Source of the DNA: Nonomuraea muscovyensis
GTDB lineage: Bacteria; Actinomycetota; Actinomycetes; Streptosporangiales; Streptosporangiaceae
NCBI RefSeq assembly: GCF_014207745.1
Contig: NZ_JACHJB010000002.1
Location: 3,159,178 to 3,223,177, forward strand
Direction of reading: 5' to 3'
Length of the DNA: 64,000 nucleotides
The notes under the pieces were generated by a model, which saw only the letters and a list, made by a program, of their open reading frames with translations, was not told the DNA's origin and ran no database searches. Positions within the stretch are counted from its first letter, which is position 1. Each line of letters begins with the position of its first letter. Shown here piece by piece: positions 1 to 10,278 of the stretch. The translations under genes and the position numbers were made by a program.

Positions 1-1
1 G

Positions 2-1078
2 GAGCCGGTCTCGCCCGCGTGCGACGTGTTCTCGTGGGGGTGCCTGGTCGCGTTCGCCGCCAGCGGGCAGGCCCCGTTCGGCGGCGGCACGCTGCCCGCG
101 ATCGTCTACCAGGTGCTCAACACCGAGCCCGACCTCAGCGCGGTCGAGCCGGGCCTTCGGGAGCTGGTCGCCTCCGCCCTGCGCAAGGACCCGGCCACGC
201 GGCCCACCGCGCAGCAGTTGCTCGACCACCTGGTGGGCCGCTCCGCCCAGCCCGAGCACGCGGCCCACACCGTCCAGGTGGCCTGGCAGCAGGCGACGAC
301 GCCGTTCACCGGCACGCCGCCGTTCGGGACCACCCGCGGGACGCGGGGCCGCCTCGTCGCGGGCCTGGCCGCCGGCGCGCTCGGCCTCGCGGCGCTCGGC
401 GTGGGCGCGTGGGCGCTGCTCACGCCCGGCGGTCCGCCCGAGCTCCCGGTCCTCTACCAGGAGGACTTCACGCAGACCACCGGCGGCTGGCCCGGCACCT
501 ACGACGCCGACGAGGACGCCAGCTACGGCTACCGGACCGACGGCACGTACGGGCTCGACGTCGAGGAGCACAGCGAGGAGCGCTGGGCCAGGGCCCCGCT
601 GCCCTATCTCACCGCCACGCCCACGACCTCGCCCGACCCGTCGGCCACGCCCACGCCCATGCTGCCCGAGACCGTGCTCGTCGCCGTCACGGCCGAGGTC
701 GAGCAGGTGACCGGCAGCGGCGAGTACGGCGTCTACTGCCATGCCGCCGAGGACGACTCGTACTACGAGTTCGGCGTCGACACCACCGGCAAGGCGCGCA
801 TCCGGCGCATCGTCGACGGGTCGGGCGGCACGCTGGCCCAGCCGGTCCAGGTGGACGGCCTGCCGGGCACGGCCCGCATCGAGGCGTCGTGCGAGCAGGT
901 GGGCACCATGGTGCGGCTGACGATGTGGGTCAACGGCAAGCGGGTGCACCAGGTGGAGGACCCGAACGGCATCCGCAACGGCACGCTCGGGCTGTTCGCC
1001 CGCGCGCCCAAGGACAGCGAGTCGCGGATGAAGACCACGTTCGACGACTTCGAGCTCCGCGGCACGCTGGAGCCGTGA
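2..1078 (+). CDS. Ser/Thr protein kinase, C-terminal part (5' end outside window)
   Basis: The reading frame is open from the window edge, so the start is missing. The first residues are the end of a Hanks-type kinase domain: a DVFSWG motif (subdomain IX), then an RKDPATRP motif typical of the domain end. A single membrane helix follows (about positions 344-415), and then an extracellular domain of about 220 residues beginning LYQEDFTQTTGGWPG, which resembles the concanavalin-like sensor domains (DUF1080-like) of actinobacterial receptor kinases. It probably phosphorylates cytoplasmic targets in response to an external ligand. The kinase part resembles the complete kinase at 13615. It ends 20 bp from the convergent TetR gene. 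The kinase assignment is firm; the sensor domain family is inferred. Confidence 0.85.
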   Translation, partial: EPVSPACDVFSWGCLVAFAASGQAPFGGGTLPAIVYQVLNTEPDLSAVEPGLRELVASALRKDPATRPTAQQLLDHLVGRSAQPEHAAHTVQVAWQQATTPFTGTPPFGTTRGTRGRLVAGLAAGALGLAALGVGAWALLTPGGPPELPVLYQEDFTQTTGGWPGTYDADEDASYGYRTDGTYGLDVEEHSEERWARAPLPYLTATPTTSPDPSATPTPMLPETVLVAVTAEVEQVTGSGEYGVYCHAAEDDSYYEFGVDTTGKARIRRIVDGSGGTLAQPVQVDGLPGTARIEASCEQVGTMVRLTMWVNGKRVHQVEDPNGIRNGTLGLFARAPKDSESRMKTTFDDFELRGTLEP

Positions 1079-1097
1079 CCCGCCCCCGTCGACGGGC

Positions 1098-1685
1098 TCA
1101 GAGCACTCCTGCGCGGGCGGCGGCCAGGGCGGCGGCGGCCGCGCGGTCGGCGTCGCGCTCCGTCACCGGCTCGTGGGCGACGAACAGCCGGTAGTAGACG
1201 GGCGCGATCGCCACCCGGATCACCTCGTGCGCGTCGACAGCCGCGGGCAGCTCGCCCCGCGCGACGGCCCTGCGCACCACCTCGGCCGACTGCTCGTGCC
1301 GGGCGAGGAAGAACGCGTGCAGCGCCCGCGCCGCGTCCGGGCTCTGCATGGCCGCCGCCACGAACGCCGACGCCACCGGCCCGGTCTCCGGATCGTCGAA
1401 CCCCGTCCGCACGAGCCGCACGATGTCGCGCAGATCGCCGTCGATCGAGCCGGTGTCGGGAACCGGCCACGGCTCCTCCCGGGCCAGCTCCAGCGCGTCC
1501 GAGATCAGCCCTTCGACGCTGCCCCAGCGCCGGTAGACCGTGGTCTTGTGCACGCCCGACCGCTCGGCGACGTTCTCGACGGTCAGACCGCGGAACCCGT
1601 GCTCCGCCAGCTCGGCCAGCGTGGCCTGCCGCACCGCGTCACGCACCCGCGCGCTGCGCCCGCCGGGTCGCTTCACCGTCTCCAA
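1098..1685 (-). CDS. TetR family transcriptional repressor
   Basis: A 195-residue protein with an N-terminal TetR helix-turn-helix: the run LAEHGFRGLTVENVAERSG followed by VHKTTVYRRW is the canonical recognition helix. The C-terminal domain is all-helical, as in ligand-binding TetR proteins. Two TTG codons are possible starts (1691 and 1685). I chose 1685 because an AGGAG lies 6 bases upstream of it and directly abuts the other. It is divergent from the ABC-F/lyase pair with about 70 bp between, so it probably represses that pair and itself and is released by a streptogramin-like drug. That role comes from position; the family call is from sequence. Confidence 0.85.
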   Translation of the reverse strand: METVKRPGGRSARVRDAVRQATLAELAEHGFRGLTVENVAERSGVHKTTVYRRWGSVEGLISDALELAREEPWPVPDTGSIDGDLRDIVRLVRTGFDDPETGPVASAFVAAAMQSPDAARALHAFFLARHEQSAEVVRRAVARGELPAAVDAHEVIRVAIAPVYYRLFVAHEPVTERDADRAAAAALAAARAGVL

Positions 1686-1696
1686 AGACAACTCCT

Positions 1697-1755
1697 GTTG
1701 CGTTTAAGTTCCCCTCATGGCACACTAAAGCTACATCAGTTGCGATTGGAGTTCC
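1697..1755. promoter_or_regulatory. Divergent promoter region with a direct repeat
   Basis: Two related copies lie between the divergent genes: GTTGCGTTTAAGTTCC at 1697-1712 and GTTGCGATTGGAGTTCC at 1739-1755. They could be TetR operator copies. The second overlaps the ribosome binding site of the ABC-F gene. No palindrome of normal TetR quality is obvious. Confidence 0.3.
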
Positions 1756-1758
1756 ATC

Positions 1759-3446
<1,688 letters not shown>

Positions 3447-3453
<7 letters not shown>

Positions 3454-4358
3454 CGATGATTCCCGACGGAGCGCCGTACGGCGTCACGACCGGGCCCGAC
3501 GGCGCCCTGTGGTTCACCCTCGTCCACCAGGGCCGCGTCGGCAGGCTGGTGCCAGGCCGCGATCCGGTCGTCCACCAGCTCAGCCCGGCCGACGGCGGCC
3601 CGACCGTCATCGTGGCCGGGGCCGACGGGGCGGTGTGGTTCACCGAGTTCAAGGGGGGCCGCATCGGGCGCATCACGGTGCCCGCCCCGGACGCCACGGC
3701 GTTCGAGGTGACGGCGTTCGAGGTGGAGGTGTTCGAGGTGGCGGCGCCGTACGGACTCGCCGCCGGTCCTGACGGGGCGATGTGGTTCACCGGGCTGAAC
3801 ACCGACAAGGTCGGGCGGATCACCCCCGACGGCGCGATCACGGAATACCAGGTGCCGGCGCCGGGGGGCATGCCCTCGATCATCGCGGCCGGATCCGACG
3901 GCGCGATGTGGTTCACGCTCAACCAGGCCAACGCCGTCGGCCGCGTCACACCGCACGGTGAGGTGACCCTCCATCCGCTGCCCACGCAGGCCGCCGCCCC
4001 GGTGGGCATCACGGCCGGACCCGACGGCGCGCTGTGGTTCGTCGAGATCGGCGCCGGCCAGATCGGCCGGATCGACACCGCGGGCGAGATCACCGAGTAT
4101 CCCCTTCCCGACCGCTCGTGCCGGCCGCACGCCATCGTGGCCGGGCCCGACGACGCCCTCTGGTTCACCGAGTGGGGCGCCGACCGGCTCGGCCGCATCA
4201 CGCCGGACGGCGCCGTCGAGGAGTTCGGCCTGCCCACCGTGCCCGGATCGTCCGCCGCCGAGCCGCACGGTCTCACGACCGGGCCGGACGGCGCTGTCTG
4301 GGTGGCCCTGGAGGCGGGCGCCCTCGCCCGGATCGAGGTCCCCCGGCGCACCCCCTGA
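3447..4358 (+). CDS. vgb: Virginiamycin B (streptogramin B) lyase
   Basis: A 303-residue seven-bladed beta-propeller made of repeated GPDGALWFT-type blades. Vgb lyases linearise streptogramin B depsipeptides by Mg-dependent elimination without water. The positions expected for catalysis are present: His228 (RPHAI), His274 (EPHGL), Glu289 (ALE) and Tyr11 (PYG). The TTG start at 3447 sits 5-6 bases after a GGAGG and overlaps the ABC-F stop. Blade 2-3 carries a small FEV-rich insertion (residues 86-98) made of repeated codons. With the ABC-F neighbour (streptogramin A type protection) it forms a two-component resistance operon. Chromosomal Vgb homologues of unknown substrate exist, so the drug itself is inferred. 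Confidence 0.85.
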
Positions 4359-4436
4359 CGGGACACCCACGGGCTGATCCCGCCCGCGGGGCATCCCGGT
4401 GGAATCCGGGCCAGCGGGCGGGAGTTGACTAGAGGC

Positions 4437-5384
4437 ATGCGTGCCATAGTCATCACCGCCCAGGGCGGTCCAGAGGTCCTCGAATACGCCGAGCATCCCG
4501 ACCCGGTACCGGGTGACGGGGAGGTGGTGGTCGACGTCGCGGCGAGCGGCGTCAACTTCATCGACATCTATCACCGTTCCGGGGCGTACCCGCTCGCCCT
4601 GCCCAGCCCCATCGGGTCCGAAGGCGCGGGTGTCGTGTCCGCCGTGGGGCCGGGGGTGGACGGGGTGGCCGTGGGCGACACCGTGGCGTGGGCCGGCGTG
4701 CTCGGCAGCTACGCCGAGAAGGCGGTCGTCCCCGCCGACCGGCTGGTGCCCGTGCCCGGCGACGTTCCGGCCGAGCTGGCAGCCGCCACGATGCTCCAGG
4801 GCATGACGGCCCACTACCTGACCCACTCCACCTACGCGGTGCGGGAGGGCGACAACGTGCTCGTGCACGCAGGCGCCGGCGGCATGGGCCAGTTGCTCGT
4901 CCAGCTCGCCAAGCTCAGGGGCGCCAAGGTGTACACCACGGTGTCGAGCAGCGAGAAGGAGAAGCTGGCACGCGAGGCCGGGGCGGACGAGGTGCTGCGC
5001 TACGACGACTTCGCCGAGGCGCTGCGCGGGCGGATGCACGTCGTCTACGACGGCGTGGGCGCCGCCACGTTCGACGGCGGGCTGGAGGCGTTGCGGCCAC
5101 GCGGCCTCATGGCGCTGTACGGCGCGGCCAGCGGGCCGGTGCCGCCCGTCGACCCGCAGCGGCTCAACAAGGAGGGCTCGCTGTTCCTGACCCGGCCGAC
5201 CCTGGCGCACTACATCGCCGACCGGGGAGAGCTGCTGCAGCGGGCGGCCGACCTCTTCGGCTGGATCGCCTCGGGGCGGTTGCGCATCAACGTGTCGCGC
5301 CGCTACCCGATGGCGGAGGCCGCGCAGGCCCACGCGGACCTGGCCGCCCGCCGCACCACCGGCAAGCTGCTGCTCGTCCCGTGA
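4437..5384 (+). CDS. qor: Zinc-independent NADPH:quinone oxidoreductase
   Basis: A 315-residue medium-chain dehydrogenase/reductase of the QOR branch. It has an N-terminal GroES-like domain (SGVNFIDIYHRSGAYP, IGSEGAGVVSAVG) and a Rossmann domain with the NADPH motif HAGAGGMGQLLVQLAK. The zinc-binding cysteines of alcohol dehydrogenases are absent. It reduces quinones or enones with NADPH in the cytoplasm. ATG 4437 is the family-typical start (MRAIVI); an in-frame TTG 12 bases upstream is possible. It has its own intergenic space of 78 bp and is probably independent of the resistance pair. Confidence 0.9.
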   Translation: MRAIVITAQGGPEVLEYAEHPDPVPGDGEVVVDVAASGVNFIDIYHRSGAYPLALPSPIGSEGAGVVSAVGPGVDGVAVGDTVAWAGVLGSYAEKAVVPADRLVPVPGDVPAELAAATMLQGMTAHYLTHSTYAVREGDNVLVHAGAGGMGQLLVQLAKLRGAKVYTTVSSSEKEKLAREAGADEVLRYDDFAEALRGRMHVVYDGVGAATFDGGLEALRPRGLMALYGAASGPVPPVDPQRLNKEGSLFLTRPTLAHYIADRGELLQRAADLFGWIASGRLRINVSRRYPMAEAAQAHADLAARRTTGKLLLVP

Positions 5385-5469
5385 CGACCGGTGCCCGACC
5401 GGCGGCCCGGCCCCGCGCGGGTTCCGGCGACCTGACCGGGCGACCGGCAGCCCGCTAGGCTCCGGCGCC

Positions 5470-6099
5470 ATGGACATAGCAGCATCGGTCGGGTCGTTCG
5501 CCGCTGTCGTGGCATTGCTGACACTCACCCCGGGCCTGGACACGGCGCTCATCCTGCGCACGTCGCTGCTGGCCGGGAGGCGGCCCGCCTGGGGCGTGGT
5601 CCTGGGCATCCAGGCGGGCACGCTCCTGTGGGGCCTGCTGGCCGCCGTGGGCCTGTCCACGCTGCTGGCCGCCTCCCAGCTCGCCTACGACGTCCTGCGC
5701 TGGGCGGGGGCGGCGTACCTTGTGTGGATGGGGGCGCGGATGCTGCTCGCCAAGGAGCAGCACGACGATGCCGGCGGCGGGCAGGAGGCCGGGTTCCGCG
5801 CCGGGTTCCGGCGCGGGCTGGTGACGAACCTGCTCAACCCCAAGGTCGGCGCGTTCTACGTGGCGATGCTGCCGCAGTTCATCCCGCAGGACGCGCCGCA
5901 CGCGGCCATGGGGTTGCTGCTGGCGGGGGTGCACGTGGGCGAGGGCCTGGTGTGGAGCGCGGTGCTCATCGGGTTCGCCACGCTGATGAGCGGGGTGCTG
6001 CGCACCGCCCGGGTACGGCGGGCGCTGGATCGCGTCACCGGCGTCGTGATCGTCGGGTTCGGCCTGCGGCTGGCGCTGGACGGCGGCAGGGCGGCGTAA
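5470..6099 (+). CDS. LysE/RhtB family amino-acid exporter
   Basis: A 209-residue membrane protein with about six hydrophobic segments. The N-terminal LTLTPGLDTALILRTSLLAG matches the LysE/RhtB signature (TPGPDTALVL type), and the middle carries the family NLLNPKVGAFYVAMLPQF motif. Members export amino acids or small metabolites. The substrate cannot be predicted from the sequence. The gene starts at ATG and stands alone. Confidence 0.88.
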   Translation: MDIAASVGSFAAVVALLTLTPGLDTALILRTSLLAGRRPAWGVVLGIQAGTLLWGLLAAVGLSTLLAASQLAYDVLRWAGAAYLVWMGARMLLAKEQHDDAGGGQEAGFRAGFRRGLVTNLLNPKVGAFYVAMLPQFIPQDAPHAAMGLLLAGVHVGEGLVWSAVLIGFATLMSGVLRTARVRRALDRVTGVVIVGFGLRLALDGGRAA

Positions 6100-6429
6100 C
6101 GGTCACAACCTCGCAACGGTCCGTGTGACGGCCAGGACCACGGCCAGTCGAGCAGGCGGGCGCCCAGGACGGCGGTCTGCAGGTGAAGCGCCGCGTCCAG
6201 GTCGCGTTCGATGCGGTCCTGCTCACCCACTGTGCCCCGGCCACCCTGATCTAACGCCGCCCCTTCGGCAAGGGCATCCGGCACGCAGGACCACCCACCC
6301 TCGCGCTCCTGCCCCGACAGGTTCGACCCAGAGGGTGATCATCAACTGAACGGCATTGGACCAGGGCAGGGGGTTCGGCCCACGACAGGCTGTGGACATA
6401 CCACTGCTATACCGCCGGTGTTTAGCGTT
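6100..6429. other. Intergenic DNA with a possible regulator remnant
   Basis: No intact gene is visible here. On the minus strand around 6117-6240 one frame reads QDRIERDLDAALHLQTAVLGARLL, which looks like the end of a PucR-type helix-turn-helix regulator, but it has no start and its frame runs on into the LysE gene. I treat it as a possible decayed gene. The rest is probably the leader of the small secreted protein gene. Confidence 0.25.
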
Positions 6430-6467
6430 CTTCGCGGTGCTCTGATCACGGGCGGAGCACCGCGAAG
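6430..6467 (+). promoter_or_regulatory. Perfect 13-bp hairpin in the leader of the secreted protein gene
   Basis: CTTCGCGGTGCTC (6430-6442) is followed after 12 bases by its exact complement (6455-6467). No T-run follows, so a simple terminator is unlikely. It ends 29 bases before the start codon at 6497. It could stabilise the mRNA, control translation or bind a protein. Confidence 0.5.
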
Positions 6468-6496
6468 TTCTCGTTGACTGACAAGGATCGAATCTC

Positions 6497-6958
6497 ATGC
6501 GGAAGCTCTCCCCCTCGAAGATGCTCGCCACTGTTGTCGGGGTCTCTGCGGCCTTCGCCGTACTGACGCCGGCCGCGACCGCCACGGCCTCCACCACCAC
6601 CGCCTCCTCGAGCGTCTCTTCGTCCGGCTGCAAGGACAAGTGGAGCAAGCTGAACACGAAGGACGGCTTCGTCAGCTACGTCCTGAAGCTCTGCAGCAAC
6701 GGCTACGGCGAGGCGCGCGGTAGCGTGACGGACACCAAGAGCGACGCCTGGACGACCGTGGTCGAGGTCTCCTTCAAGAAGAGCAACGGCGACGAAATTT
6801 ACGGCGAGTACAAGGAGGCCGGCCGGAAGAAGGGCCAGAAGAGCTTCAAGTGGTCCACGAGCCGCACCAACCTCGACCGGATCACGATCAGGGCCAAGCG
6901 CTGCCTCCCGAGCACGATCGTGTGCAACAACACCAAGACCTACACGCTCTACCCCTGA
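6497..6958 (+). CDS. Small secreted protein of unknown function
   Basis: A 153-residue protein with a clear Sec signal peptide: MRKLSPSK, then a hydrophobic stretch ending in TPAATATA, then a Ser/Thr linker. The mature part is about 105 residues, Lys-rich and basic, with four cysteines that could form two disulfides, and ends in TYTLYP. No family is recognised. AAGGA lies 11 bases before the ATG. A perfect hairpin lies in the leader. The protein is probably exported and folded outside the cell; its role is unknown. Confidence 0.75.
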   Translation: MRKLSPSKMLATVVGVSAAFAVLTPAATATASTTTASSSVSSSGCKDKWSKLNTKDGFVSYVLKLCSNGYGEARGSVTDTKSDAWTTVVEVSFKKSNGDEIYGEYKEAGRKKGQKSFKWSTSRTNLDRITIRAKRCLPSTIVCNNTKTYTLYP

Positions 6959-6976
6959 TCCCGGGCTGAAGCGTTC

Positions 6977-7054
6977 TCATGGCGTGAGGTCGTCCAGCCC
7001 CCGTCGCCTGCCGCCGTACTTGGTCAGCCCTTCGGCCTGCACCGCTGCTGTCAT
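6977..7054 (-). pseudogene. Truncated N-terminus of an ABC transporter ATPase
   Basis: An ATG-started 25-codon frame on the minus strand reads AVQAEGLTKYGGRRRGLDDLT before a stop. This is the characteristic first 20-25 residues of an actinobacterial drug-type ABC ATPase (AEGLTKxYGxRRGLDDLT). Everything downstream, including Walker A, is gone, so it is the stump of a deleted gene. Chance similarity cannot be excluded in so short a piece. Confidence 0.5.
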
Positions 7055-7192
7055 GCCGTCAGGGTGACGGCCGCCGGGCGTCCTGTCAGGGAGGCGGCCC
7101 GGCAGCGTCGGCGCGGTTTCGCTTCCGGCTTCCGGCGACCCTCGCCGGAGCCGTCACTCCGGAATTCCGGTTCGGCGGGTAACGTGCGTGGC

Positions 7193-7687
7193 GTGAGCAG
7201 CATCGAGGAGCGTCTGGCCGACCTGGAGGCCCGGGTCGCCGCGCTGGAGAGCGAGCGGGACGGGCCGGGCGGGGCGCGCGGCGAGGAGGGGCCGGCGCGG
7301 ACGGCGGGCGACGGCACCGGCCACCTGGCGTACGGCGGCGAGGCCGGCCTGGGCGGCCGCACCTGGTCGTGGCAGGTGGTGCGCTCCCCCGGCTGGCTGG
7401 TCGAGCGGCCGGCCGGGCCGCTGGCGGCGGTCCTGGCGGCGGCCGGGCACCCGGCCCGGCTGCGCATCCTGCAGCTTCTCGTCGTCGGCCCGCGGCCCAT
7501 CGCCGAGCTCCAGAGCGAGCTGAACCTCGCCTCCCAGGGCCAGCTCTACCACCATCTCAAGACGCTGACGTCGGCCGGCTTGGTCGAGCAGCCCGAGCGG
7601 GGCGTCTACCGGGTCCCGGCCAGGGCGGTGTTCCCGGTGCTCACGCTCACCGCCGCCGCCGTGGACGTGGCGGGCGCGCACGCATGA
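7193..7687 (+). CDS. ArsR-like winged-helix regulator with N-terminal coiled coil
   Basis: A 164-residue protein. Residues 3-20 (EERLADLEARVAALES) form a short coiled coil for oligomerisation. Residues 85-140 form a winged helix: HPARLRILQLL, then a recognition helix in SQGQLYHHLKTLTSAGLV. GTG 7193 is chosen because the coiled coil begins there and upstream residues look like translated spacer. The stop overlaps the start of the glycosylase gene (ATGA), so the two are co-translated, and the regulator may respond to alkylation or control the operon. Confidence 0.8.
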   Translation: MSSIEERLADLEARVAALESERDGPGGARGEEGPARTAGDGTGHLAYGGEAGLGGRTWSWQVVRSPGWLVERPAGPLAAVLAAAGHPARLRILQLLVVGPRPIAELQSELNLASQGQLYHHLKTLTSAGLVEQPERGVYRVPARAVFPVLTLTAAAVDVAGAHA

Positions 7688-8658
7688 CCACGCACGGATT
7701 CACGATCACCGCCCGGGGCCCGTTCGACTTCGCCGCCTCTTTGCGTTTCGTGCAGGACTGGCCGGCCACCAGCGCGCTGCCCTCCGACGGGCGGGCGCTG
7801 CGCTTCGCCTTCTGCCCGGAGTCCGACTGGCTGCCGATCGGCGTGACCGTGACCGCGGCACCGGGCGGCGTCGCCGTCGCCACGACGCGGCCGGTGGGGC
7901 CGGGGATCCGGGGCGAGGTGGCGCGCGTCCTGTCCCTCGACGTGGACGGCACCGGCTTCGCCGCGCTCGGCGAGGCCGACCCGGTGCTCGGCGACCTGCA
8001 GCGGCGCAGCCCCGGCCTGCGGCCGGCGTGCTTCTGGAGTCCGTGGGAGGCGGCGTGCTGGGCGGTGATCGTGCAGCGCTCGTCCATGCTCGTCGCCGCC
8101 CGGCTCAAGCAGCGCATCGCGGAGCGGTACGGCGCGCAGGTCGAGGTGGACGGGCGGGAGTACGCCGCCTTCCCCCCGCCCGTGACGCTGCTGGAGGCCG
8201 GCGGCCTCGGCCTGCCCGCGCAGAAGGAGGAGTGGCTGCGCGGGCTGGCCCGCGCCGCGCTCGACGGCGTGCTCACCGCCGAGCACCTGCGCGCGCTCGC
8301 CCCGGAGGAGGCGCTGGCCGAGCTGCGCGCTCTGCCCGGCGTGGGGCCGTTCTCGGCCGGGCTGATCCTGATCCGGGGCGCGGGGGCGCCGGACGCGTTC
8401 CCGGGTGACGAGCCGCGCCTGTTCGCGATCCTGCGCGAGGTGTACGGGCTGCCGCAGGACACGCCGCCGGCCGCGTACCGGCGGCTGGCCGAGGCGTGGC
8501 GCCCCTACCGTTCCTGGGCGTCGTTCCTGTTCCGGGCGGCCTCCTACGGCGTCGTGGACGACGAGGCGACCCCGGCGAAGTCCGTGCCGGGCGGCGCTAC
8601 CCCAGCGCGGGCGGGCCGGGCGGCAGGACGGGCACGTCCGGTGGGCCCTGTTCGATGA
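7684..8658 (+). CDS. DNA-3-methyladenine glycosylase II-like (AlkA/HhH-GPD) protein
   Basis: A 324-residue protein. It has an N-terminal AlkA-like region and a C-terminal HhH-GPD domain with LRALPGVGPFSAGLILIRG (hairpin) and DAFPGDEPRLF, which supplies the catalytic Asp region. Such enzymes remove alkylated bases in base excision repair. The last 25-30 residues are Arg/Ala/Pro-rich and unlike the family; they are read from DNA that overlaps the cobQ 3' end by 62 bp, so the C-terminus may be a recent read-through extension. It is coupled to the upstream wHTH gene by a 4-base overlap. Confidence 0.8.
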   Translation: MTTHGFTITARGPFDFAASLRFVQDWPATSALPSDGRALRFAFCPESDWLPIGVTVTAAPGGVAVATTRPVGPGIRGEVARVLSLDVDGTGFAALGEADPVLGDLQRRSPGLRPACFWSPWEAACWAVIVQRSSMLVAARLKQRIAERYGAQVEVDGREYAAFPPPVTLLEAGGLGLPAQKEEWLRGLARAALDGVLTAEHLRALAPEEALAELRALPGVGPFSAGLILIRGAGAPDAFPGDEPRLFAILREVYGLPQDTPPAAYRRLAEAWRPYRSWASFLFRAASYGVVDDEATPAKSVPGGATPARAGRAAGRARPVGPVR

Positions 8659-10090
8659 GGCGCAGCAGGGCGTCGGTGTCGAGGTGCTGTTCCACCAGGT
8701 CGCCGAGGGCGTCGAGGCGTTCCTCGCGCAGCCGGGCGAAGTCGGTGTCCGGGGCGGGCACGAAGTCCCGTCCGGCCCGCCCCGCCACGTCGGTCAGGAA
8801 GGCGCGGCGGAAGGCGTCGTTCTCCAGCGCGCCGTGCCAGGTGGTGCCCCAGACGTTCGCGACGCGGCAGCCGTCCAGGAACGGCTCGCCGCCCTCGACG
8901 GTCGCGACCCCGTGGTGGATCTCGTACGCGGTGACCGGATGCCCGTAGGCGTGCCCGGACGGCCTGGCGAGCGTCTTGGCCGGGGCGAACGCCACCCGCA
9001 CCGGCAGCAGTCCCAGCCCCTCGACCCGGCCCGCCCCCGACTCGACCTCGTCCACGATCTCCCGGCCGAGCATCTGGAAGCCGCCGCAGATCCCCAGGAT
9101 CGGCTTCCGCCGGGAGGCCAGCGCCGTGGCCAGCCCGCTGCGCCGCAGCCACGCGAGGTCGTCCACCGTGGCCCGTGACCCGGGCAGCACGACCAGGTCG
9201 GCGTCGTCCAGCTCGCCCGGCCCCCGCACGAACCGCACCACCACTCCCGGCTCGGCCGCCAGGGCGTCGAGGTCGGTGAAGTTGGAGATGCGCGGCAGCC
9301 GCACCACGGCCACGCGCAGCGTCTGAGCGCCGTGCGGCTCGCCGACGGCGACGGAGCGGCCGTCCAGGGCGAGGGAGTCCTCGACGTCCAGCCACAACCC
9401 GTCGAGCCACGGCAGCACGCCGTACACCCGCCGGCCCGTCACGGCGCGCAGCATGTCGAGGCCGGGTTCGAGGAGCTCCCTGGCGCCGCGGAACTTGTTC
9501 ACCACGAATCCCGAAACAAGCGATTGGTCAGCGGCGTCCAGCAGCCCGACCGTGCCGTAGAAGGCGGCGAACACCCCTCCCCTGTCGATGTCGCCCACCA
9601 CGACGACCGGCAGGTGCGCGGCCCGCGCGAGGCCCATGTTGGCGATGTCGCCCCGGCGCAGGTTGATCTCGGCCGGGCTGCCGGCGCCCTCGCAGACCAC
9701 CACGTCGTACTGGTCGCGCAACCGGCCGAGCGACTCCAGCGCCGTCCGCCTCAGCAGGTCCTTGAGCCGGCCGTACTCCATGGCGTCCACGTCGGCGACC
9801 GGCTGCCCGAGCAGCACCACCTGGCTGCGGCGGTCGCTGCCGGGCTTGAGCAGGATCGGGTTCATGTCGGCGACCGGTTCGAGACCGGCCGCCTGCGCCT
9901 GCACGGCCTGGGCGCGGCCGATCTCGGCCCCGCCGGCGGTGACGTAGGAGTTCAGCGACATGTTCTGCGCCTTGAACGGCGCCACGCGGACGCCCCGGCG
10001 GGCCAGCCACCGGCAGATCCCGGCCGTCACCACGCTCTTGCCCGCGTCGGACGTCGTCCCCGCCACGAGCAATCCGCCTCTGGTTCGCAC
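8597..10090 (-). CDS. cobQ: Cobyric acid synthase
   Basis: A 497-residue glutamine-dependent amidotransferase of cobalamin biosynthesis that amidates the b, d, e and g side chains of adenosyl-cobyrinate a,c-diamide. The N-terminal domain has the P-loop AGTTSDAGKSVV and FKAQNMSLNSYVT. The C-terminal class I glutaminase has the nucleophile Cys in GICGGFQMLG and the His in YEIHHG. GTG 10090 is chosen because family members start a few residues before the P-loop. Its 3' end overlaps the glycosylase gene tail to tail. A second cobalamin gene, cbiB, lies at 36.5 kb, so the pathway is scattered. Confidence 0.95.
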   Translation of the reverse strand: MRTRGGLLVAGTTSDAGKSVVTAGICRWLARRGVRVAPFKAQNMSLNSYVTAGGAEIGRAQAVQAQAAGLEPVADMNPILLKPGSDRRSQVVLLGQPVADVDAMEYGRLKDLLRRTALESLGRLRDQYDVVVCEGAGSPAEINLRRGDIANMGLARAAHLPVVVVGDIDRGGVFAAFYGTVGLLDAADQSLVSGFVVNKFRGARELLEPGLDMLRAVTGRRVYGVLPWLDGLWLDVEDSLALDGRSVAVGEPHGAQTLRVAVVRLPRISNFTDLDALAAEPGVVVRFVRGPGELDDADLVVLPGSRATVDDLAWLRRSGLATALASRRKPILGICGGFQMLGREIVDEVESGAGRVEGLGLLPVRVAFAPAKTLARPSGHAYGHPVTAYEIHHGVATVEGGEPFLDGCRVANVWGTTWHGALENDAFRRAFLTDVAGRAGRDFVPAPDTDFARLREERLDALGDLVEQHLDTDALLRLIEQGPPDVPVLPPGPPALG

Positions 10091-10149
10091 CCGCCGGATC
10101 CTCCCATACCCCCGCGTTCCGAACGGACTCCGGCCCGCGGGTGCCGCGC

Positions 10150-10192
10150 TGTAGGTCCGTTGTATGGCCGCTGTATCCCGCTCTCGTAGGCT
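10150..10192 (+). promoter_or_regulatory. Putative SARP operator and -10 for the MauE/TlpA pair
   Basis: Three direct repeats start exactly 11 bp apart: TGTAGGT (10150), TGTATGG (10161) and TGTATCC (10172). After 8 bases comes TAGGCT (10187-10192), a plausible -10. Heptamers at one-turn spacing, 8 bp before the -10, are the known SARP binding layout. The SARP involved is not identified. Confidence 0.6.
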
Positions 10193-10278
10193 CGTCACCG
10201 ACGAGCAGGGCTGCTCGCGGTGCGGGCCCGTGAGGGACACCGGCGGCATCGCCCCTGAGGACCGGTTGCGAGGCGCGC

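Noticed and set aside
6497..6958. The four-Cys secreted protein as another member of the Cys-rich peptide family
   Set aside because: It has a normal Sec signal, no LxDR leader and no export or redox genes beside it.
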